DNA of 64,000 nt from Termitomyces sp. T153 (lineage: Eukaryota; Basidiomycota; Agaricomycetes; Agaricales; Lyophyllaceae). Each line of letters opens with the position of its first letter. Position 1 is the first letter of the stretch. The notes beneath the pieces were generated by a model. It saw only the letters and a program-made list of their open reading frames with translations, ran no database searches and was not told the origin of the DNA. Shown here piece after piece: positions 20,131 to 32,305 of the stretch. The stretch covers positions 1 to 64,000 of the forward strand of contig JACKQL020000134.1 in assembly GCA_018296165.2 (NCBI GenBank), given 5' to 3'. Both the position numbers and the translations under genes were made by a program.

Positions 20131-21369
20131 AGTGTGATCTTGATAGATTGACTAAGCTGTTGGACAGCTGGCAGAGATGAGAAACTTCATCTCTATATTG
20201 CAAAATGAGTGGAGGTTATCATATATATAAAATACCATACACACACTTTAGTAATTTGATTTTGATTTTTTGCTGGTTGTATGCATTCATCAGATCTTGA
20301 TATGCTGAGTTTCCAGCATTAGAGAAGTGGGAATGGGTGGTATTTCCATGTATTGCTGGCTGAAAGAATTGTATATGCTAGATTGAAGAAATTAATACCA
20401 AATCTATGCTTAAAAAAACTTACTTGGAATGGCTTGCAATCCATGTTTGGAATACTGCAAGTAGGCTATCAAGGAATGTCAGACTTATACAGTATATATA
20501 GTGGAAAACACCCCACTGCAAAGGGTTCAAAGTCATTTGCAAATCTCAAATTTGGCTACAAGAGAGTCAATGAGTAAATACTCAGACACATCTTATAACT
20601 TACAGGGTATTGGGACTGATTAGAGTAGCTCAAAAAGTCCATTGTAGGGAGTGAAGCAAGTGAATGAGATGAGAAATCAGACCGAGAAGTAGCAGACATA
20701 AAACAATCTTGATGGTTCAAAGACAAGGATATGACTTGGATGAATAATGGTGAATATACATGTGACTCTGACTTCAGAGAGCTGTGACCAGATGTGTCAA
20801 ATAGTGACAAATGCATCAAACAGTGACTACACATGACTGATTTGCTGCCATCATGTCCTCAACATCAATCTTGCCTCAAACTGAATACCCTGACTCTGTT
20901 CTCAACCAAGACTTGAACCAACTCCTTGCCCAGGTTGAATCAGAGTTTGCAAGCCTCACAGTTGAGGACAATACTGTGACAAAAAAAAGTCCTGATTGTA
21001 AGATTGCTTCTGAAAGATATGATATTTTCAACTTATGCTTTCCAAGTTGTTTGTGGCCACTTGAATGACAAGAATATAGTAACATCTCATACCCATATGT
21101 CTCCTTTAACTCTCTAGGCCAGTCTTTGAACCACAACTTGAGCTACATTCCTGTGTTGTTTGATTGAATATTGTCCAGATCCAATCCTGAATATGATCCT
21201 GTTTTTGAAGCATACTTGCAAGACCTTGCAGCACAGTTTAATGCAATTATGCAAGAAAGAAAGTCTCTGTAGTAGTTGGATTCTTCCTTGACTTTTCATT
21301 GCATGTCTGTAAGATTAGACTTTAGTTATGGTGTTGTCAATGTGCACTAATAATAAACTGTAGTTTGTT
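20131..21369. other. Degenerate sequence, plus-strand fragments only
   Basis: Short plus-strand frames (20353-20577; 20853-21068 continuing weakly to about 21,270 with DPVFEAYLQDLAAQFNAIM) look like fragments of a decayed gene. I recognise no domain. Confidence 0.3.
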
Positions 21370-22083
21370 TTCTATTACCCACAACTAGGCAAACAAAAAA
21401 GGCTATTGTGATGAAGTAGTATCCTAATCCTCACCCAATTGTACCTCCTCCAAACTTGATTTCTCAACCACAAACCAAAGGTCCTTGGGTTCATTAGGAA
21501 ATACTGGCATGGGCTGCATTGATACAAGTGAAAGTATATCTGATGCATGAATTGGCTGTAATCCAGTTGAACCTCTGTTCTGGTATGCCCAAATTGTCTT
21601 GTATGACTCTGCAAAGATCTGAGGGTCTGGATCTGAATAGACTGAGACAAGTGCCCATGGTTCCTAATTCTTCAGGCTATTATTCACATCATCCATGTCA
21701 CTCATTTCAGACTCAGAATCTGCCTCTGGGTTGATGTAGAAATAAAATTGAACTTCAGCATAAGTAATGTGCCCATTCAGATTGATCTATAAAAAGTAAT
21801 CAAGACATTTCAATGACTTTATAAATCAAGTACTCACCTTGACATTATGTGTCATTTTTGTCTTACTTGTTTGCTCTGAATCACTAAAGATACTTCATGC
21901 AATTTGACCATTTGCTAGATGGATGCAACTCCAGCACATCACAGTGGATAAATCAAATGATTCTGATATAACACTCCATTCTGCCTCATTATCAAGCCTG
22001 TGAGGGTACTTGTCATGACATGACAATAGAGTTGGCTTGTTACTAGCAGGTGGTTGAGTAGAAGGCTGTGATTTATGAACCAT
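21370..22083 (-). pseudogene. Transposon protein C-terminus, possibly CACTA-like
   Basis: Minus-strand pieces read ALVSVYSDPDPQIFAESYKTI, then SDILSLVSMQPMP and DLWFVVEKSSLEEVQLGED. An 'isLYS.PD...SVV.M.P...f.vEK.gld' tail of this kind is familiar from large agaricomycete DNA-transposon (Plavaka/KDZ-like) proteins, but the assignment rests on this short tail only. Introns or frame breaks separate the pieces. It is interrupted on its right side by element A4. Confidence 0.35.
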
Positions 22084-22153
22084 GACTTCAAGTTCTGAAC
22101 ATAGGTTTACAAGAGCATTTATCTGACACCAGACTCACTATCTCTGGAGCTGT

Positions 22154-23246
22154 TGATGTGCTCCTATGCCACCTAGTGCTGTGCAGGAAACCTAAAAAGA
22201 GAACCTAACACTAGTCACTGAATAGAGTAGCTGGCAGTAGGAAGTTAATAGTAGAGGGCAAGTCAGTAACCATCCCAGAGAACAAGAGCAAATGGGGGTG
22301 TGAAGGGTGAAGTGGGAAGAGTCACTATTGCTAGCCTAAGTCACTAGGCAGTAACAAGAAGTCACTAGAGAAAGAGAGAAAGAAAACAAATGAAGACAAA
22401 AGCATTGCTGAGGTAAAGTGAACTTAAGAGGTGAAAGAAGGGTTGGGTAGAGAAAGAGGGTAGTGACAATAAAAGGACTGAAAGGAGGACAAATGCAAAC
22501 TGGTCACTAGCTGTAGTTGCTAGCATTGCTAAATTAAAATAATGCTAAGGACACCTGCAATTAGTGCCACACAAAGTCAAAGACAATGTTGGCAAGACTG
22601 GTTGCCGAGTCTTTGTTGATGGAGGGGGTGAGTAATAGAGCCAAAATGAAATCTCAAGCTGGTAGGCTTAGAGATAGAGGGATTCAGTAGAAGTATTATT
22701 TGATGATGATGAGATTTTGTGATGAAGTGTCTATGTACAGGCAGTATTTATACTGTTCAAAGGTATAGTATGGGAAAACAAAAAATAGTTGCCACTAGTG
22801 ATGGTGTTTGCCAAAGTGTTTATGATACATACAAAGTGTCAATCTGTAAACAAGTGAAAAAAATAAGTGACATCTGAAGTGTAGATGCCATCCAAGTATG
22901 TTTGTAAGCTTAACAAGAAAAATGATAAGTAAGAAATCACGCAACTGGCAATATGTCCATATATGGTGGGAGAAAGCCATGTTGTCAGCAAGGAGTTGCT
23001 AGTGATTGTTGCTAAGAAAGGTCTCAGCCTTGTTGTTCTAGACCCAAAGTCCAGACTCCATATGATGTTCCTCATGATTGACAAGTCTTATGGTCACTAA
23101 AATCCCATGCAAAGGCTACATTGTTCCAGACCTTGGGGCTAGGCCTCACATGCTAAGTGTTGTAACTTGTGCCATGTCAACTTAGTTAGCTGCCACTCAG
23201 TCCAAAATTGCCAAAAATGATGCTCAGCAACAAATGGGTCTAATCA
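22154..23246 (-). repeat. Family-B solo LTR inside the A4 LTR
   Basis: 1,093 bp. On the minus strand it begins TGATTAGACCC and ends GGAGCACATCA. It matches the B LTRs at 30309-31426 and 34633-35733. It is flanked on both sides by CTGT. Without it, the flanks rejoin as GGAGCTGT-CCCAGTAGT-TAGTATAAAAG, matching A1 GGAGCTGCCCAGTAGTAGG and its TATA. No polypurine tract or internal region adjoins it, hence a solo LTR. Confidence 0.88.
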
Positions 23247-23947
23247 CTGTCCCAGTAGTTAGTATAAAAGTTGTAGAGTAGCATTCCATACTCTAGTTTT
23301 AATATTACCTGCTTTACCTGATGTGTTTCTGATTGTCTGTTTATCTCTTTTCATGTCTCTTGCTATGTTTTCCCTTCTCTCAGTCTTCTGGTCTTATCTT
23401 GTCTCTATCTCCATTATTGTCTCATTATCATTTTGTATCCCACTTCAATCTATTTTTGTTCTTGTCTCAGTCTTGCCTCCACTCCATCTCATCTTGCTTG
23501 TCTATATTTCCTTTGTCTTGTCCAAGTCCCCTTCAACTCTAACACTGTTATAAACCCCACACTTACAATCACAACCCCCCAAACATTCTTAACAAACTCC
23601 AGACCTCACTATTCACTTGGCTCCAAAACCCATCAACATCCATTGATCTCCCATCAAACTCCAGCCCCACTCCCATTACTTGCATAGCCTCTGTTTGCCC
23701 CACACTTCCAATACTTGCTTCCAGACTTGTGCCTAATGTCCCCTTGAGTTCTACCCTTTTCTGCATCTTGTCTTAGACTTTCTCAGACCACCCCAGACTT
23801 GCTTGGACCACTCCCCCTAGCTTCTCCTTGCAAGTATCTGAAGCCCAGACCTTCTCCAAATGCCAGGTTATCAGTGCAGGACATTGCGTCTGCCTAGTAA
23901 AGACTCACCCAGTTAAGCTAAGCCCCCATAGTCAGTGGAACCTGATA
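23247..23947 (+). repeat. A4 5' LTR, R-U5 part
   Basis: Aligns with the downstream part of the A1 LTR: TATAAAAG box at about 23264, R start AGTTTTAATATT at 23295, end GGAACCTGATA. The R start has two transitions away from perfect complementarity with its own primer site (23949-23960). Confidence 0.82.
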
Positions 23948-26410
23948 TAATATCAAGACTCCCCCTTACTCAATTCTTGATGTCTGCAATCAACCCTGCA
24001 TATACTTCCACTGGAAGTCTCAATGTCTATGGTTGGCCCATGCCTGAGACCCACTATGATTTGTTTTGCCTTGCCCAGAAGACCAAGGCACATTGAGTCA
24101 TGGATCTGATGTCAATGTCCCATCCACTCTAGTCACACCCCTACACAACAGATCTTTCTATAGACACCCTCCCCACTCAACTCCCATTGCATCACTTCCA
24201 CACTACCCTCCTGCACCACTCTCTCCTCCTGCACCAGCTCCACCTCCTACTAAGGCTGACCACAACACTACTAAACCCATCTTCAACTGACTCCCAGCAA
24301 CAATCAACCAATTGCTCAATGACTTCTCCAGCACCTCACTAATACCATCTTTCCCAAGTTCTCCAACAATGATATAAAACTCTGCTGGAGGCAATCACTT
24401 GCTATATGAGAACAAGCTATCCTCTCTGCTAACAAACAACAACAAGACCTCTGACTGCCAACCCTCCAGTCAAGCATCTCTGGGCCCACTGGCCCAACCC
24501 CACCTTAATTGGAATAACTCCACAACTCTAGACCAGCCTCCTCTGAGCCACACCTCCCCCTCAAGAAACCAAAAAACAGCACCAACACCCCCAGGCTCCC
24601 ACAGCTCCATCAAAGTTCACATGTCACTAATATCTGAGCTAACAACTCTCCAATGGTGCTCCCTCTGCCCACAACAATAGCACAAGGCTTGTAGGCAATC
24701 CAACCTCCATGCAACACCCCTTATCCAACTCAAAGAATATCAACCCTCTGAAGCAAGCCCCACTGTCACTGGAATCAACTTCTGACTTGATAACCCCCCT
24801 CCTCTAAAAAATGAATCAAGATTCCCAGACCAGCACTCCACCACCAACCTTGAACCCAACTGCTGGAATCAGCTAGGACCACTCTGGTTACCTGGCCATC
24901 AACCTGCCCACCATTGGACTGGACAAACTCTGCTACAAAGTCTCCAAGCATAGATACAACCCCCTCTTCCACCTCCTCCAGTCTCCTAGGGCTCCAATGC
25001 CTCCAACTCAACTCCAGCAACTCTGGAGCAAGCTAAAAGAATTCCCAAACCTCAAGGCAGCCAAGAAAGGAAGGAAAACACACCTTTGCCCCAGCCTCCT
25101 TGAACACACACCAAAGGCACTCTCCAACAAATTCCAGAAGTCAATGTGAGGACCATGGTACCCCAAACCACAATGCTAGACAACTCCAGACTTCTCTGCC
25201 ATTACTTCAACACCCTCTCCTAATCAATTCAGAACTCCTGGCATCCAAAGATTCAATGCTGCCCTCTGCCATGCACTTCCCAGGATGGAACTTCTGCTTT
25301 TCAACTACCAATCATGCCATCCCTACCAGAAGAACACCAAGTGCAAGAGCTACCCCACTGGAACAAACTATAGAAAAGAGAGAATTCTATATAAAATAGT
25401 TCCTCCAGAGTATCATGAACTCACTGACATGCTCTCTGAAGAAAGCAAAGAACCCCACCATCACTTTTCTGGACCTCATTGTCACAACCTCAACACCCAA
25501 CCATCTCAAATCCCAACACCTCAACAATGGAGAACACACTTCTGAATGCACCTTAGAGGCTTTCCCCACCAAATCAATTTAGAAATAACTGATGACTCTA
25601 GGTAGCTCTGGACTCAGCCATTGCAACTCCAAACCTACCACCCTTCCTTATTGATCCAAAGATCTCTAGCACCAAAAAAAATGCACCTCTGCCCCTTGGA
25701 CATCCTCCAAAACCCCCCCAACATCTTAAGAACCCCAACCCCATCTGCCAGGGCCTCAAACCAGCTGCCAAGAAAAACCAATGGCTTCTCTGACTCTGCC
25801 CCAACTATTAAGGAATCAATGAAGCCCTCTAAAAGAAGTGGTATTCACTTTCCCTGATTGGAAATCTTGTTGACTGCCTCCACAGTGCTAAGACATATTT
25901 CTGCTCCAGCTACAATGACCTCCAGATTGCTCTGAAACATGAATGGAAGGTCACCCCCATGCCCACCATGGCCCCTTTTGAGTATCAAGTGATGTCCTCA
26001 AGCAACCTACTTCCCTGCCACCCTCCAGCATTTGTGCATGATCACCTCAATACAAACAACATTTTTGCATGTTTGGACAATGGTCTGAACCACTTGCACT
26101 CTTGAGGAAACAACTAAAACATGCCTGCTGCATCCTAGAACAACTCTGAGGACCACTGCCTCTATCCAACAACTCTACTACTTGCTAGCTTGCTGGCCCA
26201 AGAACCTCTCCAAAATACAACCTTATCCCCTGCTATTGACTTGAAGAATCTCAACACCTCTGCAAAACAACCAATGAGTGCCTAAGAAAGCCCTTTGAGG
26301 CTAAGCAGAATGAATCCCACTACCCAGTGGTAATCCCCATTACACATTTACATGTTGTGCTGATATGAATGAGGAAGGAACCCCCACCCACTCTGGACTT
26401 CCCTCCCCCA

Positions 26411-27190
26411 CTCAGCACAACTCCTGATGCAACTCTGCCAATGAGCCAACCCCCAATCCACTCTTTACACTGTCTCCAAACCTCTGGTTCCTGCCCTGGA
26501 AAAAACAAATCAACAAAACACACCTCCAAACCCCTTTCCCTCCTCAGCACCACCTCCAAAGACAACCCCCTCAACAAGTCAGCAACCAACTGACTCCTCC
26601 ACACCACTTCTGAACCACTAGCTCTAACCCTAGGAAGGACAAACCCATAAAGCACATCTTTGGACTCCTTCCCCTGCTCTGCAAAAGCTTCAAGAACAAC
26701 TGCATTGAGAAGCCAACAACTAACTAGCCTCTCATGCGAACCCTGGACCAATGGCTCCTACTCCAGAGAAGACATAACCCACAAGGCTTGTTTCCAGACC
26801 AACCCCTCCACACACCATAATCCATAAGAGGTAGCTCTGCTAATAAGCCAGTGCTCCACCAACCCTCATGCTGCCTCCAGTCTGCTGGCTCCACCCTGGG
26901 AAGGAACAAATCTACTGCTGGACACCTCCCAATATAACCCTCAACACAACTCCACCAATGAGCCAGCAGCCAACCCACCCCTTATGTTACCTCCAGACCA
27001 CTGGCTCCTACTTTCAGGAAGGATGAACCTATAAAATGGCAACTCCAAACTTCCTCACTCAACACAGCAGCCAGAAACAACTCCTTCAAGAATCTGACAA
27101 CCAATCAACACTAACATCACTCCCAGACCACTGGCTCCTATCCCAGACATGCCTCCATCAAGATACAAACCTCCAGACACCATCTGCCTT
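26411..27190 (+). repeat. ~130-bp tandem repeat inside A4 integrase region
   Basis: About six diverged units, starting near 26411, 26543, 26675, 26810, 26935 and 27058. Each contains versions of AACTC..CCAATGAGCCA and CC(A)GACCACTGGCTCCTA plus GGAAGGA(A/T)GAACC. A further unit lies at 27690-27820. A1 and A2 have a single copy of this segment (between ILQQI and the zinc site). A3 shows the same amplification. Confidence 0.7.
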
Positions 27191-27239
27191 TGAATTCAAT
27201 TCATTGACCACCCCCTCAGAGATTGATGGACTGCAAGAA

Positions 27240-27668
27240 TGAGCAAACCAAACCCAGAGAAAATATCCCTGCCTCCATGCTAACTAATTACAGCACAATT
27301 AGCATGTAAAACTGTTCTCCATCAATTCCAGTATTGCTTGCTACATGCTAGTGTTGGGATCTGTAATAGTGATTGTAGTCTCAACATTGCTAAGAGTGTT
27401 GATCATGCTTCTGATTAAAACATTGAAGGGGCATCCAAGTAGAATATTGTATGCAGGGGACTATAAAACATGGATTTGAAGGTATACAATTATGTCACCA
27501 ATGTTGCAAGGAACATTACAAGCAAGTCCTAGCAATCAATCCAAAGTTTTGTTGGTGCTCTGCATATTCAACCCAATGTTGGGGTCATAAGAAAGGCCAA
27601 GGTCACTAATGATTTCTGCAAACATAGAGATAATCTGGAAGCCACTGTCTGTGATATATTCTATTTCT
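27240..27668 (-). pseudogene. Family-B retropepsin fragment
   Basis: Minus-strand reading EEIEYITDSGFQIISMFAE...LSYDPNIGLNMQS...AYNILLGCPFNVL...ITITDPNT. This is a Gypsy aspartic protease (DSG catalytic motif, distal ILLG). It is the direct continuation of the B2 gag-protease frame that stops at about 28,048, but is separated from it by 379 bp of A4 sequence. Stops and at least one frame change are present. Confidence 0.7.
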
Positions 27669-28089
27669 TCCAGGAAGGACAACCCAGAAATGGCAACTCT
27701 GAACCCCTCCCTATTCAGCACTTCATCCAGAAACAACTCTGCTAGGAGTCATCCACCAATCAACCTCTGCACTGCCTCTGGACCACCAACTCCTACTCCA
27801 AGAAGAATGAACCCATGCCCCAGACCCCAAACATACTTGTCCTGACAAACTCCAGTGGCACTATAAGCCCCAAGAACACTAGGAACATGTAAGACTTTCC
27901 CACTGGCCACTGGACTTACTTTTGGCTAGGAACAAAAAGGAATGTCATGTAGCACATCCAAACCTGTAAACCCCATCTCCAGACCAGAGAAACTTGCCTA
28001 AGCAAGCACTTGTCAAACCCTGCTGCACACCAACAATACTTCACAGTTATCAATTAGCATCATAATAGACTGAAGTGACTATGAATCTT

Positions 28090-30000
28090 TAGCAACAGTG
28101 AGAACTACAGGCTCTTCTCCAGGAGGTAGCAAATCTATATAAGCCTTGACTGAGTTGACTGATACAACTTGGGCCTGATCTGGGGTAAGTTGGTTGGTGG
28201 TAGTGATGTTTGATCCTGGGTTGGTAAAGCATCTTCAAATATGTTGCTGGGGTCCTATACTGTATTGGCATTTGCTCCTGCAAGTTGCTTGGGCATAACA
28301 GCTGTCCTAGTTTGATTCCTGATGTCCTGTGATACTGAGCAGAGTTTGCCAACCAAGACTGTAACCTTAGTGCTTGAAACCCTTTTGAATACTGCTTTGG
28401 ACTGTTCAATATTGTAGATGGGTGGCATAGTTTGATATGTGCCATTGTTAGCTCTGTTGAGAGCAGCAAAATTCCAATTAGCAGGAGGGGCATAGCAATT
28501 TGGAATGCCAGAAAATGGATGGACAGGAGGCTGAGTAACAGTTTCTTTAGTGATTGGGAGATTTTCATTAGCAATGGTTCAGTCAGTTGCTTTGCCTTTG
28601 TCTGCCAGCTTAGTAGCAGAAGTTAGTATAGAGTCAGAAGGGGAAGTAGTTGCCAGGGTGTTGCTAGCCAATGGTGTCATCTTGAGGGTATTGTTTGCTG
28701 GTTGATATGCTGCATGAAGGACTTGTACACCATCAAACTTTTCATCTGGTTGTCATAGTGCAAATAGTTCTCATTCCAAAGCTTTGATGTGTTCTTTCTT
28801 GCTTAGTGCTCAGCCCATAATGACATCCTGTTGCATTACCTTGTGAATTAGTGATTGCTGCATAGCCACTTGCTTTGAGTCTAGATTAGCATTGGATGAA
28901 AGTCTGCCTGTTACAATTTGTCCTGGATTAAGTCAATGCTATTCCTCAATATGTTCCATATATAGTTGCTTGCCAAAATAGTTGGGGATCATAGCACCAG
29001 ATGGTAAGATAATCTTTCCTTCAACATTGTGACAGATCTTGCCTTGTTGAATCATGTGTTCCATCTTGATACAGTTGCTGCAGACCATAGTATAACCAGT
29101 TTTGCCACAGAAGTGGCAGGTGCTATTATTGAACTGTTGGCAGGACTGAGCATTGTTGGTCAAGAGGGCTTCCAGACATTCCAAGGCACTGACAATCGCT
29201 GTAGTTGTCACTAATTCAAGGGTTTTCCACTTAAAAGTTGGAGACAGCAAGACTGGGGCATTAGCAATTGGCAACAAAGTGATACCAGTGGTACCATTGC
29301 TGGTCTTGGTAGTAGACATGTTGGTGCTCTTCAAAACCCATTTAGTGCCTTCAGAGACTTGGTCCACATTATAAGAATCTTCCAGGTGGTGGTTGGGAAG
29401 TGTGATTTTGAGCCAGCAAACAATTTTAGACCATAGCAATGTGGGAATACCTTGTTGGAATAAGTGATATTCCTCATTGTAGTAGAGCTTGCCATTAGCA
29501 AGGAGCCATCTAGCAATGCATTGGAAGTCTTGATAGTAATTAGAGAACCTCTTCAAAGTTGCCAAGCTGCTGTTGAAGGTCTGGTTAACAAGCTGTTTGA
29601 GGTTGCCAAGGTTGTAATGAGTGCTAGCATCAGTGCCAGAGTACAGCCTGAGCACTGCTGCCTTCCATTCCTGATAGGTATAAAGCCAAGGCACATTGTT
29701 GCCAATATTTACATTGTCACCAAATTCCAGCAAGCCAAGCCAAGTTTCTGCCATGTTGTATGAGACATATCAAGCTGCATATTCCTTTTTCTGGGTATCA
29801 TCAGCAATACCACAGTCTGCAAAGAGATATTCCAATTCCTTGAAGTACTGGAGGAATTCTCTAGGGCAACTCTCATCCCATTTAGGCACAGTGGTGTCAT
29901 TGCATGGCAGCATTCAAGCACACCAAGCAGCAGTATTGTTATTCATAGTAGCAATCAGAGATATGAGCAATGGAATGGGGTTCTGAGGATTGATTGACAA
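28090..30000 (-). pseudogene. gag: B2 Gag
   Basis: Reads from about 29,960: WDESCPREFLQYFKELEYLF, AETWLGLLEFGD, WKAAVLRLYSG, LATLKRFSNYYQDF, then a zinc-binding module CHFCGKTGYTMVCSNC, and GKICHNVEGKIILPSGAMIP. The C-terminal half, from 28,930 down, is low-complexity with LPPGEEPVVLTVAKDS before the protease. This matches the common basidiomycete Gypsy Gag layout (capsid, CXXCG zinc module, 'GK-LPSG' motif). Only a few stops interrupt it, so it is better preserved than A4, although CpG-poor. Confidence 0.78.
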
Positions 30001-30308
30001 TGAGGGGATGGAATGTGCTTCTGGGAAGAAGATAGAGTTGGTAGGAGTTAGCAGGGAGAGGGGTGCATCAAGGAAGCTTCCTATAAAGGTGCCTAGAAAG
30101 TCAGCAAGGATTTCACTAACATCATGAAGATTCCTAGAGGTTTTGAGTTTGTTGGCAAGAGGTCAAGGCTGGGTAGTTGGGGGTGAGTCCTGGAGAGTGG
30201 ATAGAGAATGGTGTGGGAGTTTGCTAAAAGTTTCCAAGCAATGTGTTGCTTGAGCTCTAGTTTCTGGCAGAATGGTTACCTAAAAGTCCCTCATGGTGGG
30301 CTCCAAAA
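30001..30308 (-). other. B2 leader between LTR and gag
   Basis: About 300 bp without a confident frame. Directly after the LTR (minus strand) comes TTTTGGAGCCCACCATGAGG, where a tRNA-type primer-binding site (TGG...) is expected. No tRNA is assigned. Confidence 0.45.
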
Positions 30309-31426
30309 TGATATGCTCCTATGCCACCTAGCTGCTGTGCAGGAAACCAATAAGGAAGACTTAGACACTAGCAACTAGATAGAGTAGCTGGCAATAGGAA
30401 GTTGATAGGGTGTGAGTCAGTAACTATCCCAGAAGGTGAGAGCTAATAGATGTGGAGTGAACATATGGAAAATGTTACTATCACTAGCCTAAGTTGCTAG
30501 ATGGTAACAAAAGAGTCACTGGTAAAAGAAAGGAATAGGAACAAAGGCAAAAGAGTCACTAAGAAAAGGGGAAACTAAGCAATAAAAGGGGGAGTTGGGA
30601 ACAAAGGAGGAGTGAAGTCAAAGTAAGCTGGAGACCAAATGCAAACTAATTGCTAGCCATAGTTGCTAGCATTGCTAAGTTGAGATAATGAAAAAAGTAC
30701 CCACAGTCAGCACCCACACTAAGTCAAGGTTGAGGTCATCAAGACTTGTTACTAAGTTATTGGCAATGATGAGAGAAAGAGCAATGAGAGATCTGAAGCT
30801 GATAAGCATAGAGCTAGTGAGGGGGAACAGTACTCTGTTTGTTGTTTTTGTCTCTATGTACAAGCAGTATTTATACTGTTTGTAGGTATAGTATTAGAAA
30901 GGAAGTATTAGTTGCCACCAGTGATGGCATCTGCTAAAGTGTTTATGATACATACTGAATGTCAGTCTAGTAACCAAGTATTTGTATGTGATGTCAATAT
31001 GATGCATAAAAATTGTCAATCACAAGAAAAGAGCATTTCTGACATCAATACCTGAAGTGTAGATGCTATTCAAGTATGTTTGTAAGCTTGACAAGAAAAA
31101 TGATAAGTACAAAATCACATGACTTTCAATATATCCCTTTTTGGAGAGAAGGCAGTGTTGCCAGGAAATGTTGCTAGCAGTCATTGCTAAGAAAGGTCTC
31201 AGCCTTGTCATTCTAGATCCAAAGTCCAGACTCGATAGGATGCAGCTCATGATCCTTAAGTCCCATGGTGGCTAAAATCCCATGCAAAGGTTATGTTGTT
31301 CCAGGCCTTGGGGCTAGACCTCATGTGATAGGTGTCATGACTTGTGCCAGGTCATGTACAATATAATCAGCTGCTGTCCAATCAGAAATATCAAAAACAG
31401 TGCTCAGTGACAAGTGGGTCTTATCA
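30309..31426 (-). repeat. B2 5' LTR
   Basis: 1,118 bp, TGATAAGACCC...GGAGCATATCA on the minus strand, homologous to 34633-35733 and 22154-23246. The sequence outside its start is not polypurine, which fits a 5' rather than a 3' LTR. Confidence 0.88.
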
Positions 31427-31439
31427 GCACCTGTTGCTT

Positions 31440-31815
31440 AGTCACCATTTGCTTTGAAGCAGAACATGCCACTACAATTTGCAACTACAACTTTCAAACT
31501 GGCAACCTTGTTTTGATGAGGAACACTAGAATTGAGGTGACCCATAACAAAAAGATGAGGCCTTGATACTTGGGCCTCTTAGTGGTAATATCTCATAACT
31601 GTGGTGGCACTTACATTCTTTATGAACTGGATGGTTCAGTGTTGCATTGCCCAGTAGCTGCCTTTTGCTTGATTCCTTATTTTGCTAGAGAACACATCTC
31701 AGTGCCTAGCAATGCTTTCAACATTGATACTTCTCACCTCTGTTAACTTGAACAAACTAACTTTGTAGACAATGATGATGCTGGCAAAGATGCCAGTAAT
31801 GAAGATTAAAAATCA
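31440..31815 (+). pseudogene. B3 Pol, integrase C-terminal tail
   Basis: Reads NLVLMRNTRIEV, KKMRP, YLGPLVVISHNCGGTYILYE, LDGSVLHCPVAAF and IPYFAREH. This is the tail typical of basidiomycete Gypsy integrases of the B type. A few in-frame stops. The remainder of pol is lost to the left. Confidence 0.75.
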
Positions 31816-32305
31816 TTTGCTAAGCCCTAGTGACATCTCTTGACTTCACCTTTCATCTCATATATATTCTTTGCTAGTTATTCAGATAAACCATCAAATA
31901 CCTTACAAAAACATTGAGTCTTTCATTTTGTTATTCTTTTGTCATGTTACCCTTGTTTATAAAGCACTTTACAGACACTTCCATTACTATCTTCTTGCTT
32001 TTGTTAAGATGCAATGCTTAGCTACTTGTCACTAGTGCTTGGCACACCTTTGGGAGTTTTCATGCCATGATGATTTACTGAGCTTTGCCCTCATTGTTGC
32101 TAGCATCAAGTGACATTTGTCAGTGTGTAATGACTCATTTACCTTTGCTTATACTCTCTACTTTTGGTTTATATGAACTTGCCATTTCTTTCTTACTCTC
32201 ACTGATTCTGTTTGATATGTTACATTTTCTTGGGCCCCTTAAGGGGGACAGTCTACAAAGGATAACAAAAGATATAAGAAGCTCCTTAAGGGGGCTAGTT
32301 CATGT
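31816..32305 (+). other. Spacer between B3 pol and antisense gene
   Basis: AT-rich, no convincing frame. It corresponds in position to 13096-13320 of A1. Confidence 0.4.

Larger units (their letters stand above)
22085..28047 (+). mobile_element. Old family-A Gypsy element A4, heavily decayed
   Basis: Plus-strand relic of the A family. The LTR U3 lies left of 22154, and R-U5 is at 23247-23947. It has the primer site TAATATCAAGACT, an MSA... gag start at 23980, then pol remnants. It is CpG-depleted, with large deletions in gag, RT and RNase H. It is interrupted by a family-B solo LTR (22154-23246) and by a family-B protease fragment (27240-27668). The exact outer borders are uncertain. Confidence 0.75.
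23980..28047 (+). pseudogene. A4 gag-pol remnants
   Basis: Starts MSAINPAYTSTGS..., then jumps to retropepsin-linker, RT-linker (YHELTDMLSEESKE, about 25,400), fragmentary RT/RNase H, FEAKQNESHYPVVIPITHLH (start of the integrase region, about 26,300), a ~130-bp tandem repeat (26,411-27,190) and integrase zinc-site remnants (TYFWLGTKRNV...QTCKPHLQT, about 27,920-27,990). Numerous stops and frame changes. Both retropepsins are barely recognisable. The order matches A1 pol, with large internal deletions. Confidence 0.7.
28048..31426 (-). mobile_element. Truncated family-B Gypsy element B2
   Basis: Minus-strand 5' LTR (30309-31426), leader, gag (to about 28,090) and the first residues of the protease region. 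RT, RNase H and integrase are missing. It belongs to a different Gypsy lineage from family A, with a different LTR, a different gag and a CCHC module of another type. Confidence 0.8.

Noticed and set aside
22154..23246. Interpretation of this LTR as the 3' LTR partner of B2
   Set aside because: No polypurine tract or internal sequence adjoins it, it has its own CTGT duplication, and its flanks rejoin the A4 LTR. It is a solo LTR.
31427..31815. Possible link of the 31,440-31,815 pol tail to element B2
   Set aside because: It lies on the plus strand, while B2 is minus and its 5' LTR ends at 31426. The tail belongs with the plus-strand 3' LTR at 34633 (B3).
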